DNA of 64,000 nt from Gammaproteobacteria bacterium (GCA_016194635.1 JACQBC010000037.1:62001-126000), one strand, 5' to 3'. Shown: positions 10,201-18,027, counted from the stretch's first letter. The notes: generated by a model from the sequence alone, not told the origin. Translations and numbers: made by a program.

Positions 10201-10861
10201 ACAACTCGCCAAGATGATCCACGCCAAGGCGGATTTTGCCCATTTACCCCTGATCATACTCACCTCCAGCGCCTTGCGTGGCGAAACCAAACGGTTTGAA
10301 GAAGCCGGATTTTCCGCCTATCTCACCAAACCCGCGTTGAGCGAGCAATTGGCGGCGGTACTGGCCGTGGTGCTGGGTAGCGCGCGGCATGGAGAAAAAT
10401 CCAGACTGATCACCGCGCATTCGGTTGCTGAGGACACCACCACAACACACTCCGCCGTGCATTTGACCGGCAGGGTCTTATTGGTTGAAGACACGGTGGT
10501 GAATCAAATGGTGGTCCACGCCATGTTAGAGAAGGCGGGTTTGGAGGTTGTGATTGCCGAGAACGGTGCCGTGGCCGTGCAACAGTGGGAGGATCAAACA
10601 TTTGATCTGATCTTGATGGATTGTCAGATGCCCATCATGGACGGGTATCGCGCCACGGAATTGATCCGCCGCGCGGAACAGAGCCGCGGCACCCATATTC
10701 CTATTATCGCACTCACCGCTAACGCCATGGCCGAAGACCGGGCCAAGTGCCTCGCGGCGGGCATGGATGATTATCTCGCCAAACCCTTCGAGGCAGGCGC
10801 GCTGAGCAATATTTTAATGACCTGGATAACAAACCCGAGGCAACGCAAAGTAGCTGGGTAA
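7298..10861 (+). CDS. Hybrid sensor histidine kinase (HAMP-PAS-GAF-PAS-HisKA-HATPase-REC-REC)
   Basis: An 1187-residue inner-membrane kinase beginning at GTG 7298. Visible order: transmembrane helix 7-27, periplasmic domain to about 140, second helix near 145-165, HAMP to about 215, PAS (VDGVIGMDTHGIIQSFNPAA), a large GAF domain (about 345-520), a second PAS (LWEWDIQHG), HisKA with phospho-accepting His670 in MSHEIRTPMNG, HATPase with GTGLGLAI, and two receiver domains with phospho-accepting aspartates at 959 (ILDYLMPEING) and 1108 (LMDCQMPIMDG). No C-terminal Hpt domain or DNA-binding domain is present, so a separate phosphotransfer protein must carry the signal. Three bases separate it from the upstream PhnD-like gene, its probable periplasmic ligand sensor. 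The target response is unknown. Confidence 0.9.
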   Translation: MSIRAKLFLPIIIALVLFGTIMHWYWLPQYLRQQTEHFTQTQSRELNLLATAITPALLAGDLAQVHSTLNETLALRPFWRDIRLFNNNGQQLFPLVNHPVVRTENLISLSALVKYEARPYGKLQLGTDVTRVLREETASIHYLEVFAMVFLSSIAVLTLVIQDYWVRRPLNLLHVAVRQLAKGNTEAPIPTVGNDETGELARAFAAMRHAVLKREQGLRAVLDHIVDGVIGMDTHGIIQSFNPAAEKIFGYPAAEVIGQNIRQLMPEPDHNQRNDYLQAYLQGSEHKIIGNKRETQGRRKDGQVFVMELAISEYQVGVERFFTGLVRDITSRKCAEEAMRQQYQLLDCINQSQSRFIAQSEPKVLFAGLLNDLLHLTGSSIGFIGEVKRDSEGAPYLHTHTISNIAWDEASRQFYAENIEAGLEFRNLNTLFGRVLVTGQAYISNDPLQDEYRGGLPVGHPPLHAFMGLPIQHQGELLAMVGLANRQGGYDAADLNFLKPLVGTYGGVISAWRNAQRLRFEEERLSLALRATEAGLWEWDIQHGTTFYDARLITLLGFEHDDQTGGGYAWGSIHPEDVDSVMRELNDHLDGNTAQYSSEHRKRHQHGHWEWVHEHGRVITRDMKGEPLRLIGTLTIITARREANRMLEEARDQALAAARAKSEFLATMSHEIRTPMNGVLGMAQILSTTALTPEQQHYLETIIRSGRALLTVINDVLDFSKIEAGKLNLEAIVFDLGYTAHDVCHLLMNNATEKGLELILRYAPDSPRWFTGDVSRLRQVLINLISNAIKFTHQGYVLLDIHYKTDQLPAPQVVIKVIDTGIGIAPEVIPRLFQSFTQADSSTTRRYGGTGLGLAICKNIIEVMGGRVGIESQPGRGSTFWFEIPLTPAPTPTQLSKANLTGVRVLAVDDFPLNRLVLQEQLSALGMRVTTASDAHEALHVLQRSKQLAAEEIELVILDYLMPEINGEQLAKMIHAKADFAHLPLIILTSSALRGETKRFEEAGFSAYLTKPALSEQLAAVLAVVLGSARHGEKSRLITAHSVAEDTTTTHSAVHLTGRVLLVEDTVVNQMVVHAMLEKAGLEVVIAENGAVAVQQWEDQTFDLILMDCQMPIMDGYRATELIRRAEQSRGTHIPIIALTANAMAEDRAKCLAAGMDDYLAKPFEAGALSNILMTWITNPRQRKVAG

Positions 10862-11106
10862 CATGCAGTCCGCATAGCTTTCGCGGTAAATATTTGATCA
10901 TTTGCAGTTACTGCACCGGCTGCACCCAGGCGTGGACTCACGGGTTGTGCAATATTGGCCAGGTCGGCCGGGAGGCCGTCGCTATCCAATCCTTATACTC
11001 AAGACCGTCTCAGCAGCAGGGATGTTGCTGTCGAGTCTACAGGGAGGTATTGACAGCGTTGTCTTGGTGGGAGGGTATCCTTTCCATGTGATTAGTAATA
11101 AATCAA

Positions 11107-11130
11107 GGGGACAGCATTAATGCTGTCCCC
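11107..11130. repeat. Perfect 24-base palindrome of the GGGACAG family
   Basis: GGGGACAGCATT is followed directly by its exact reverse complement, giving a perfect 24-base palindrome. It lies 13 bases beyond the 3' end of the phosphoesterase gene, which reads toward it, and some 250 bases after the kinase gene from the other side, so it could serve as a terminator for either. Related copies are at 3720 and 43789. The rest of 10862-11143 shows no gene. Confidence 0.7.
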
Positions 11131-11143
11131 TGGCTTCAAGCTA

Positions 11144-12883
11144 TTAAAAATCAAACAAGTTCATTAGATCGCCAATCGCCGGAGCATTGACCGGCACATA
11201 GGGATTGTCCTGCCGCGTGACCGGATTGGGCAGGTTATCACGGCTACGATCCGAGAGGGGTTCGAGGCCCCAATTACGTTCGATAAACTTTAGTATCGAG
11301 GCATGATCGTAATAGGTATGGTCGACATAGCCCTGTTTCGCGAACGGTGACACCACCAGCAAGGGGATCCGTGTGCCGTCGCCGAAGAAATCGACGGGTT
11401 GTATGTAGCCGGAGTCATAATAGCCGCCGCCTTCATCCACGGTGATCAAGATCGCGGTTTTGGCCCATAATGCTTTATTGGACTGAACCCGTTGGATCAG
11501 ATCGGTAACGAAGCGTTCAAAATCGGCCACGGTGGCGTTGGCGGGGTGGCCGGCCTTGCTCTCGAACGGACGTACGTACGACACCGCCGGTAGATCACCC
11601 TGCGCGACGTCGGCGTAGAACTGTTCGACACCTTGTAAATTATCTTTTAATGCCGTTGTCATGACGCTGCTGAAGCCGGTGAGCGGATCACAGATCCCGC
11701 AATATTCACCCGTGGGTGGCGCGTTGGCGACGCGACCGCCGCTGTAATACTTCCAGCTGACGTGTTTGGCGCTGAGGGCATCGGCAATGGTGGGAATGGT
11801 TTGCGGCGGCAAGGTAAACTTGTCAGCGCCTAGCGCGGCGACGGTACCGTCGTAGTGGTAACCCAAGTTATAGTTATTCACCAAATAATAGGCATCGGCG
11901 GCGCAGTTGCCATCATGAAACGGTTTATACGACAGCGAATGCAGGTACGCCTTGATGGGTGCTACTCCGGGTTGGGTAGCATCGGCGCAATTCACATAAG
12001 AGCCGCCACGATAGCCGTCTTCGGTATACCAATTATTCAATCCAGCCTGAGGGTTGGGATTTTCAATTTGGTTGGCCGGTGGGGTTTGTGCTACTCCGTT
12101 GCTGTTATAAAACGCCGCATCTGCCGTGACCAGGGCAATAAAATTAGCCCCCGTGCCACCCATGATCGATTGGTGATAGTTATCGCTGATCGCGAAGTTA
12201 TCCGCGAGTGCTTTAAATCCTGCCGCATCACCGCTGCTCATATTATAGAACCCCATCGATTCGCCCCCTTGATTGGGTTGCGTGGGAGTGGGAGAAAATC
12301 CGTCGTTGCTCGGGCCGATGCTGGCGGTGGTGGCTACCCAGGGAAAGAGATCATGGCGGCCTTGATCAACTTGTTGCCACATTTGAAAAAAGCGATGTAC
12401 CGGATCACCGCTGTAGGCGTCGTAGGGAATGTACTTGGTAAGCTGGAACGGGCCGTTCGGCAGGTCCGCGGGGAAACGTGTGTCCGCCGTATTGGGGGGC
12501 AGGCCGGTGGCACGGGTTGTATTCGGCTGTGGCAGTGTCGCGTAGCTGCCGGTGATGGACGGATTAAGGCGATAGACATCCACATTAGTAGCCAACCGTT
12601 GCGCCGCCTGGGCAAAATGCGGCCCGGGGCTGCCGTCTTGGTTGATGATACCCTTGGATAACAAGTTATCGATGTGTTGCCCGGAAGTGGGCTTATAACC
12701 GGCGAAGAGATTGTCGAAGGTGTGATTTTCACCTACCACTACGATGACGTGTTGTAGCGGAGTGCGAGTGTCTTCCATATCGTCATGCGCCTGCCTTGCC
12801 AATGCCTGTAATGGGATAACCTGTCCCGCCATGGCGAGACTCATCGCCAATGCCAGTGGTTTACGATGTTGAGGATAGATCAT
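11144..12883 (-). CDS. Exported phosphoesterase (phospholipase C / acid phosphatase family)
   Basis: A 579-residue protein of the phosphoesterase family that includes bacterial phospholipases C and AcpA-type acid phosphatases. Signal peptide at residues 1-29 (LALAMSLAMAGQVIPLQALA). The metal-site pattern VVVGENHTFDNLFAGYKP lies at about 49-66, and the distal metal ligands are in ITVDEGGGYYDSGY and YYDHASILKFIERNWGL near the C-terminus, as expected for the alkaline-phosphatase superfamily fold. The ATG at 12883 has AGGAG seven bases upstream. It probably releases phosphate or diacylglycerol from phosphoesters in the periplasm or outside. It stands alone on this strand, and a 24-base palindrome marks its 3' side. 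Confidence 0.88.
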   Translation of the reverse strand: MIYPQHRKPLALAMSLAMAGQVIPLQALARQAHDDMEDTRTPLQHVIVVVGENHTFDNLFAGYKPTSGQHIDNLLSKGIINQDGSPGPHFAQAAQRLATNVDVYRLNPSITGSYATLPQPNTTRATGLPPNTADTRFPADLPNGPFQLTKYIPYDAYSGDPVHRFFQMWQQVDQGRHDLFPWVATTASIGPSNDGFSPTPTQPNQGGESMGFYNMSSGDAAGFKALADNFAISDNYHQSIMGGTGANFIALVTADAAFYNSNGVAQTPPANQIENPNPQAGLNNWYTEDGYRGGSYVNCADATQPGVAPIKAYLHSLSYKPFHDGNCAADAYYLVNNYNLGYHYDGTVAALGADKFTLPPQTIPTIADALSAKHVSWKYYSGGRVANAPPTGEYCGICDPLTGFSSVMTTALKDNLQGVEQFYADVAQGDLPAVSYVRPFESKAGHPANATVADFERFVTDLIQRVQSNKALWAKTAILITVDEGGGYYDSGYIQPVDFFGDGTRIPLLVVSPFAKQGYVDHTYYDHASILKFIERNWGLEPLSDRSRDNLPNPVTRQDNPYVPVNAPAIGDLMNLFDF

Positions 12884-13323
12884 AGGGATACTCCTGTTGC
12901 AGCTGAGTGGGTGTTAATGACCTGATTGGAATACCGTCCCAATCGCAGTGATCATCGAACCGGAGTGTTGCAAGCGTGTGGAGGTTGTGTGACAGAAAAA
13001 TGGCAGGGGGCTGCCTCATACCACACCGAAGCGTTGCAGTTAAATCGGTAAGAACTTAGGGTTTGCGGTATTCCAGTATCCCCTCTGCGTCTGGGCCAAT
13101 GGTTAGCGCAACGCGTTCCACCCGCAAAGAGTGCATTTTAGAGGTTATTTGCGCGATAATAACCGCGCCTCGTGCGTCCACAATACATGTGTGATCTGTG
13201 CGGCCAGCGGTGCTGGGCAAGAAGTTTTTCTGCCGCGTGTAGTACGGCACGCTTAACCCTGGGATAAATTAAGTCAGCCATAAGGATTGCCAGACCTGGC
13301 GCATAACGCGGAGGCGGTTACCG
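12884..13323. other. Intergenic region between divergent phosphoesterase and methyltransferase genes
   Basis: About 440 bases that must hold two divergent promoters. No clear consensus promoter, RNA gene or repeat was seen. The open frame at 13056-13250 (minus) has no recognisable motif. Confidence 0.4.
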
Positions 13324-14184
13324 ATGGAAATAGATATGAATACAGCGAACAAGGTGAAACACACCTCCTATCAGTACGGCGAAGAATATCAGCGTAAACA
13401 GGTTGAGAAGTATAAAGATCGGGCGAATAATCATTGGCAGTTTCGCATTCAACTGGCACATGATTTGGTTCGTAACCATGTGGTCCCCCAACTCGGGGAC
13501 CGGGCTAAATCCACGATCATCGTGGTGGACGTGGGTACCTCGATCGGTACCTTTGCGCTTGAATTTTCCAAACTGGGCTACAAGGTTTATGGTGTGGACT
13601 TCGATGAACAAGCGTTAAAAATCGCGCGCCAGCTCGCCGCGGAAGAAAAAGTACAGCCGGAATTTATTCGCGCCGACATTTCGGACTGGTCGCAAAATTT
13701 TCCACCGATCGACATCGCCATCTGTTTCGATATTTTTGAACATCTGCACGATGATGAATTGGGGGCGCTATTAGTGGCCATCCGCAAAAATCTGGCGTTA
13801 AACGGCCACCTGGTTTTTCATACTTTTCCAACCCAATACGATTATTTATTGTATGACAAAAGATTGTTGCGTTACCCGCTGTATTTAATCAGTAAACTGC
13901 CAACCAGGATGTTCGAGCGGTTGCTTAGGATCTATGCGGCGTTTTTTGATATTGCGCTACTGTTAGCGCGTGGCGTGGACTATAAAGAAACCATCAAAAC
14001 CTGGTCGCATTGTAATCCACTGACCCACACAAGACTCACCGACATGCTTAAACGGGCGGGGTTTGATATTGTCTGTATTGAATCAGCAACGCTTTATCCA
14101 TCGACCCACGCCATCGCCAGAATATTTAAAAAACAACTCATCAGCCACCGTAATCTGTACGGCGTCGCCACGCCAAAGGTCTAG
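13324..14184 (+). CDS. Class I SAM-dependent methyltransferase
   Basis: A 286-residue cytoplasmic protein. Motif I of the Rossmann methyltransferase fold is VVDVGTSIGTFALEFSKLG (residues about 62-80), the acidic ribose-binding residue is in VYGVDFDEQAL, then ADISDW and the post-II region AICFDIFEHLHDDE, a combination seen in the Methyltransf_11/23 (UbiE-like) group. The C-terminal half contains basic and hydrophobic segments (LLRYPLYLISKL) that could contact membranes or lipids. GGAGG lies nine bases before ATG 13324. Acceptor substrate unknown. The nearest genes (phosphoesterase, toxin tail) do not identify a pathway, so it may be accessory cargo. Confidence 0.8.
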   Translation: MEIDMNTANKVKHTSYQYGEEYQRKQVEKYKDRANNHWQFRIQLAHDLVRNHVVPQLGDRAKSTIIVVDVGTSIGTFALEFSKLGYKVYGVDFDEQALKIARQLAAEEKVQPEFIRADISDWSQNFPPIDIAICFDIFEHLHDDELGALLVAIRKNLALNGHLVFHTFPTQYDYLLYDKRLLRYPLYLISKLPTRMFERLLRIYAAFFDIALLLARGVDYKETIKTWSHCNPLTHTRLTDMLKRAGFDIVCIESATLYPSTHAIARIFKKQLISHRNLYGVATPKV

Positions 14185-14427
14185 CTTAATGCTGATTTTG
14201 GTGCAATGACGCTGGCCCAATGACTCTGGAGTGACGGGCTGATTATGCTAAATGCTAAAGTTTTGAGTGGCTTTGCGAGATCAAGATTTTTAACAGCGTG
14301 ATAAAGGAGTCGTAGGAATTGGAATAGGGGGTCAAGGCCCTTTATCCCGAACCTGCCGGATCCCCCGCCGCAGGACAACGGCAACTGTAGTTTCGCGCAG
14401 ATCTTTATTGCGGCCATAGTCATTGTC

Positions 14428-15360
14428 GTGGCGGCCGTAACACAACAATATTATCTATTGGAATATGGTCCTTGGGCGAGCGTGATCGGGGCGGCGGCCG
14501 GTAACATTGCCGGGCAGTGGGTTGGTATGGCGCTGGGCGTACAAAAAAGTTTTGACTGGAGTGCATTGGCGCAAGCCAGTTTGACCGCCATGATCCCCAC
14601 GCCGGGGGTCGGCGGGTTGGGTCCGATGGGCAATCAAATGCTCAGCGGGGCGCTGCAAAACGTGATGAGCCAGGGCCTCGGCATCCTCACCGGACAACAA
14701 TCAGACTTTCATTGGAACCAAGTCGCCACGGCGGCGATTGCGGCGCCGGTTGTGAATGCGATCGGCGGGGCGATGGACAGCGCCTACGGCTCCTCGGCCG
14801 AAACTCATCCGTTTCAACACGACCTGGTGCGTGGCCTGGCCACTGGCACGGGTAGCGAACTGGTGCGCATGGCCGTGAACCACGACGGTAGATTCCAGTT
14901 TGCCGCCGTGGCCGCGAACAGCTTTGGCGATGCCCTGGGGAACAGCATCGTGGGGGACATGCGGATGAACCGGGAGTTTGAATACCAGCAGCAACTGGAT
15001 GGATTTTTGAATGATCCGAACCGGCCTCGCGGGTTTGCACTGACGGGGTCGGGGGGTGTGGCCGGGTACGGGTCCTCCGGTTATCGCAAACCATGGGTAA
15101 CTACGTGGCCTTCTCCGGTGATGGCGATCCCTACGGGGCCACTGCGGATGCCTTTGCGGCGGCGGATCGCATGCAGAACGGCGATGCGATCGATCGCAAT
15201 GGCAATGGGGTGCAACGTGGTAGCCGGGAGTATGCCGATGTGGCGGATCGGTATAACACCGTGCAACGGTTCGATGAAGCCGATCGCTTCCAAAATGCGG
15301 ATGCCATCGATAAAAATGGCAATGCGGTGGCGCTGGGCAGTGAGGCGTATACCCGGTTAA
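14428..15360 (+). pseudogene. Remnant of a polymorphic-toxin/adhesin C-terminal region, upstream piece, frameshifted
   Basis: From 14305 the frame reads like the pre-toxin part of large RHS- or hemagglutinin-type proteins: a proline-rich IPNLPDPPPQ, a hydrophobic FIAAIVIVVAAVTQQYY, then Gly/Ala-rich helices (GAAAGNIAGQWVGMALG, KSFDWSALAQASLTAM) and an HDLVRGLATGTGSELVR segment. There is no signal peptide and no N-terminal scaffold; an in-frame stop at 14302 cuts it off. After about residue 220 (SSGYRKP) the sequence becomes nonsense in this frame and the proper continuation is found in another frame from 15093, so a frameshift lies near 15070-15095. This is best read as the decayed front of the next entry, not an independent gene. 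A sequencing error at the shift cannot be excluded. Confidence 0.6.
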
Positions 15361-16415
15361 TGCAGCGGTATCAAACGTCACAGGGTGCGGCGGGGATGTC
15401 AGCGCGAGGCGGGGGTGTTGCTAACAACAACGCCCCGGATGATGTAGGCGCAGAAAATTTCGGGCTGCGTCCTGGTGAGGATTGGGGGGATACCGCCAGC
15501 AGTTCAATGCCCAAGGTCAGTGTACGATGGAAACAATACGCCTTACCGACACTGCCTTCGGCGGCCGAGATCAGTAACTGGGCCTCGACCACGTGGTCGG
15601 ACATCACCACCGGGTTGTCCAATGCCTATAACCGGGTTCAAGCCTGGCAGGATCAACCGGCGGTCACCTACACCGCGGAACAACAAGCCATGCTGGACAG
15701 CATGGGCGATGGCTCGACGATCCCCACGGATACCGTAACTCAACAACTGCTTGGCGATACGCGTGATCAACTCGATAACACCGGCGCGGGCCGATATCTC
15801 AATACAGCTTGGGAAGGGAAGAATTGGAATGATACGTTCGCGGGGGCATACAACGCGGCAATCGATATCGGACAGATGGTGTCAAAGGGGGGGCTAAATA
15901 ACTCATTGTTTGGGATGGTGTCGCCCTTTGAGGTTAACATTGATTACAGCCCTTGGCAGGCGGATTATAATAGTAAAGAATACGGCACACTCGTGCAGAT
16001 GGCAGCACCGTTATTAATTCCAGGTGTTGGTGGGGAAGCGGTAGGTGCGAGGGCGCTGGGTGGGGCGGAGAGGGTAGTTGCAAACAGTGGGGAGCGTCTG
16101 CTTTGGGGTTCTTGGAAGGACTACTCGAAGGTTTCTATCGAAGGTCGAGAGTACGCCCAGATTGGTGACAGACTTTACACACAGCACTCCGTCAATCGAA
16201 TGCAACCATCGGGTCTTGGGGCTCCGGCTGGTGAGCTCACTCCGGGTAGAAACATATCGCCGAATTTCGTTGAAGACGTGATTCGAACAGGACAGCAAAC
16301 TCATACCGTAGTAGACGATGTATCTAGGACGGTCCATTGGAGTGGCAATGTAGGTGTTGTCACTGAGAACGGCGGAAATGTCGTTGTTACTATCCTTAGA
16401 AGGAGCAATCAGTGA
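15093..16415 (+). CDS. Polymorphic toxin C-terminal part with DUF4258-like toxin tip
   Basis: A 440-residue frame that continues the fragment upstream. The front carries two imperfect tandem repeats of about 38 residues (RMQNGDAIDRNGNG and RFQNADAIDKNGNA, each followed by a Tyr-rich stretch), then a spacer, then a C-terminal domain of about 90 residues starting near GDRLYTQHSVNRM. The pattern QHSVNRM, SPNFVEDVIRTG and a final beta-rich GNVGVVTENGGNVVVTI resembles the DUF4258 (BECR-fold) ribonuclease-type toxin tips (H...RM...V..VI..G). No secretion signal is present here because the N-terminus is lost. The stop codon overlaps the start of the next small gene by four bases (GTGA), as is usual for a toxin and its immunity gene. 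Toxin activity is inferred. Confidence 0.6.
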   Translation: MGNYVAFSGDGDPYGATADAFAAADRMQNGDAIDRNGNGVQRGSREYADVADRYNTVQRFDEADRFQNADAIDKNGNAVALGSEAYTRLMQRYQTSQGAAGMSARGGGVANNNAPDDVGAENFGLRPGEDWGDTASSSMPKVSVRWKQYALPTLPSAAEISNWASTTWSDITTGLSNAYNRVQAWQDQPAVTYTAEQQAMLDSMGDGSTIPTDTVTQQLLGDTRDQLDNTGAGRYLNTAWEGKNWNDTFAGAYNAAIDIGQMVSKGGLNNSLFGMVSPFEVNIDYSPWQADYNSKEYGTLVQMAAPLLIPGVGGEAVGARALGGAERVVANSGERLLWGSWKDYSKVSIEGREYAQIGDRLYTQHSVNRMQPSGLGAPAGELTPGRNISPNFVEDVIRTGQQTHTVVDDVSRTVHWSGNVGVVTENGGNVVVTILRRSNQ

Positions 16416-16717
16416 CCAACTGGATTTATCCGGACGCTGTTGAGCGTGTTGAAAAAGCATGCGGCTTTTTTTTGAAGGAGCAGATAGATGCAAAGACCTT
16501 GCAAGCCGCACTCTATCAATCGGAGCAAGAGATAGAGGCGGTTGAAGAGAAGTGGTTACGTTCTCTGTTGTTCGATGCAGAGAACAAACTTGAGGAGATT
16601 ACATACACCGTATCTAGCGACAAGCGAAAGGCGGCGATGTTTGGGATAGTTCAGCAGTTGCTGAATGACATGCATAGCGGGAAGGATCGGGTAAAGACCT
16701 GTAGTTGCAAACAATGA
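16412..16717 (+). CDS. Probable immunity protein to the upstream toxin tip
   Basis: A 101-residue, mainly helical and acidic protein (many Glu and Lys, for example EQEIEAVEEKW) with no signal peptide and no catalytic motif. It starts at GTG 16412 inside the last codons of the toxin-tail gene, a four-base overlap that couples translation. Small, charged, quickly diverging proteins in this position are typical immunity partners of DUF4258/BECR toxins. I do not recognise the family; the role rests on position and size. The C-terminus ends in CSCKQ. Confidence 0.5.
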   Translation: MTNWIYPDAVERVEKACGFFLKEQIDAKTLQAALYQSEQEIEAVEEKWLRSLLFDAENKLEEITYTVSSDKRKAAMFGIVQQLLNDMHSGKDRVKTCSCKQ

Positions 16718-16718
16718 C

Positions 16719-17105
16719 TTGGCAATGTTCCGTCGTACTGCGAACCAAGGTGCATTCTCGGAACTCCCAGTTTTGATGGATTTGAAAACTGTTCGAAGTT
16801 ATGCCAACGAAGCTGGCGTAGGGCTCGACGGCGTCAAAGTTCGGATTATTCGTGATGAATCTATGATTGGAAAAGATCTTCATGGATACACTCATCCAAA
16901 CGGCAAATTCATTGACCTGTATCCCGATGCTTTTTCAAGTCCTGAGAATTTGGTTAGAACCCTCGGCCATGAAAGAATGCACGTCTATCAGGTGCGTACT
17001 TTTGGGGTGCCTCAAAATGCAGTGGAGCTACGTTTGAACGAGAACGCTGCTTACGGACTCGAAGATTCGTTTGTAAAATACTGGCAGTCAAAAGGCGGAC
17101 GCTAA
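16719..17105 (+). CDS. Orphan toxin-tip fragment with HExxH zincin-like motif
   Basis: A 128-residue frame directly after the first immunity gene. It contains HPNGKFIDLYPDAF, then LVRTLGHERMHVYQVRTFG, where HERMH fits the HExxH zinc motif, and a helical tail with LRLNENAAYGLEDSF that offers a glutamate as third ligand. This layout is like the metallopeptidase-type tips displaced from contact-dependent or RHS toxins, stored as orphan cassettes behind the intact gene. The start is a weak TTG at 16719 (or ATG 16725) with no good ribosome binding site, so it may not be expressed unless recombined onto a scaffold. The stop overlaps the next gene start by one base. It could also be a free-standing cytoplasmic protease. 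Confidence 0.55.
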   Translation: MAMFRRTANQGAFSELPVLMDLKTVRSYANEAGVGLDGVKVRIIRDESMIGKDLHGYTHPNGKFIDLYPDAFSSPENLVRTLGHERMHVYQVRTFGVPQNAVELRLNENAAYGLEDSFVKYWQSKGGR

Positions 17106-17398
17106 TGTTTAATGATTGGCTTAACTTGTACAAGCGCATAAGGGAAGGCGTTACGAAGTCGGAATTGACTTGTCCTGAATGTAGCAGTGGCGGCTCTGTC
17201 GATTTTCAGTACGTAGGAAGTGCCGAGAAGCGGATCGGATATCTTGATATATGGTGCACAAGTTGTAATAAAGGTGTTCACTTTTCACGGGTATCGATCC
17301 CCGAAGGATTTTCGTTGATCTCGTTCGACGATCCTGATCAGATTCTTGTTGCGCGCATTCCGAATTTTGAACAAGTAGTCCCTCAGGAGGGAATGTAA
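17105..17398 (+). CDS. Small zinc-ribbon-like protein, probable immunity partner of the orphan tip
   Basis: A 97-residue protein with paired cysteines CPEC (about 23-26) and CTSC (about 51-54), a spacing that suggests a structural zinc site, followed by a beta-rich acidic C-terminus (SFDDPDQILVARIP). It begins at ATG 17105, overlapping the stop of the HERMH protein by one base (TAATG), so the two are made together. In polymorphic toxin arrays the gene behind each tip is its immunity protein, which is the most likely role. I do not recognise the family by name. Confidence 0.5.
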   Translation: MFNDWLNLYKRIREGVTKSELTCPECSSGGSVDFQYVGSAEKRIGYLDIWCTSCNKGVHFSRVSIPEGFSLISFDDPDQILVARIPNFEQVVPQEGM

Positions 17399-17517
17399 GA
17401 TTTGCCGATGGTGGAGTGAGTCGCGAGGCTTAAGGTAAGCGCAAAATAAACGACACTCTATTCAACCGTTGAGAGATGGACTAGGGTAGATCTCTTTTAT
17501 CAATGAGGAGAGTACCC

Positions 17518-17655
17518 ATGGTGTATGGTACCCCTGAAGAATGGCGGGCCTTGATTGACGAACAAGCCAAGGGTGGCAAAAGCGCGGCGGTGTTTTGCTG
17601 TAAGCGATCAATGAAGGACATTCTTCCCCTGTGGTCAATGGGGCTAGAGCAATAG
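17518..17655 (+). CDS. Short remnant resembling IS66-family TnpA (accessory orfA)
   Basis: A 45-codon frame with GAGGAG seven bases before ATG 17518. The first half reads GTPEEWRALIDEQAKGG then SAAVFC, very close to the start of the helix-turn-helix accessory protein TnpA of IS66 elements (pattern W..li..q..sg.s.a.FC). The second half diverges and stops, and neither TnpB nor the transposase follows. It is therefore probably a scrap left by an element that visited the toxin-tail locus. Inverted repeats were not identified. Confidence 0.45.
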   Translation: MVYGTPEEWRALIDEQAKGGKSAAVFCCKRSMKDILPLWSMGLEQ

Positions 17656-17688
17656 GCAGCGAAGGTGGCACCACGACAGCGCAGGCAT

Positions 17689-17705
17689 TGAGCCATTGTG
17701 GTGCA
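17689..17705 (+). promoter_or_regulatory. NtrC-like enhancer site upstream of the urease operon
   Basis: The 17-base site TGAGCC-N5-GGTGCA matches the NtrC consensus TGCACC-N5-GGTGCA at 10 of 12 defined positions; the right half is perfect. It lies about 350 bases before the inferred start of transcription at the sigma-54 promoter near 18028. Confidence 0.4.
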
Positions 17706-17793
17706 ATTAAATTCTGATTTGGACCTTATTTCAGCGCAGAATTGTGTATTTATACACCATATTTTCGCAATTCCCGGGTAGATATAACCGAAT

Positions 17794-17810
17794 TGCACCA
17801 ATATACCGCA
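17794..17810 (+). promoter_or_regulatory. Second NtrC-like half-site upstream of the urease operon
   Basis: TGCACC-N5-ACCGCA: the left half is a perfect NtrC half-site, the right half keeps only the terminal GCA. It is 105 bases after the first site. Between them at 17744-17757 lies an unrelated short inverted repeat, GTGTAT-TT-ATACAC. Confidence 0.3.
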
Positions 17811-18027
17811 ATACAGTAAATATAAGCGTGGTATGCGCACTATACTGGATCAACCTTGACCGTTAGCTGTGATCTGGTTGGATTCGGCGCGCGCGTGGGA
17901 ATGTCGCTAGGTTTAAAACCGTTACCGTAAACCTCTTGCTAACTCGCGGAAAAATAACAACTGTCCGTGAGCTCCCTACGTTGTCTGCGCGGTTCGATGG
18001 GCACGAATAAAACAGGGTTGGACGGCA

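Noticed and set aside
11855-12661. 268-codon plus-strand frame
   Set aside because: Antisense to the phosphoesterase, which has a signal peptide and family motifs.
13056-13250. 64-codon minus-strand frame in the intergenic region
   Set aside because: No recognisable motif or start signal.
14701-15381. His/Pro/Arg-rich minus-strand frame of 226 codons
   Set aside because: Antisense of the GC-rich toxin-tail coding; composition typical of a shadow frame.
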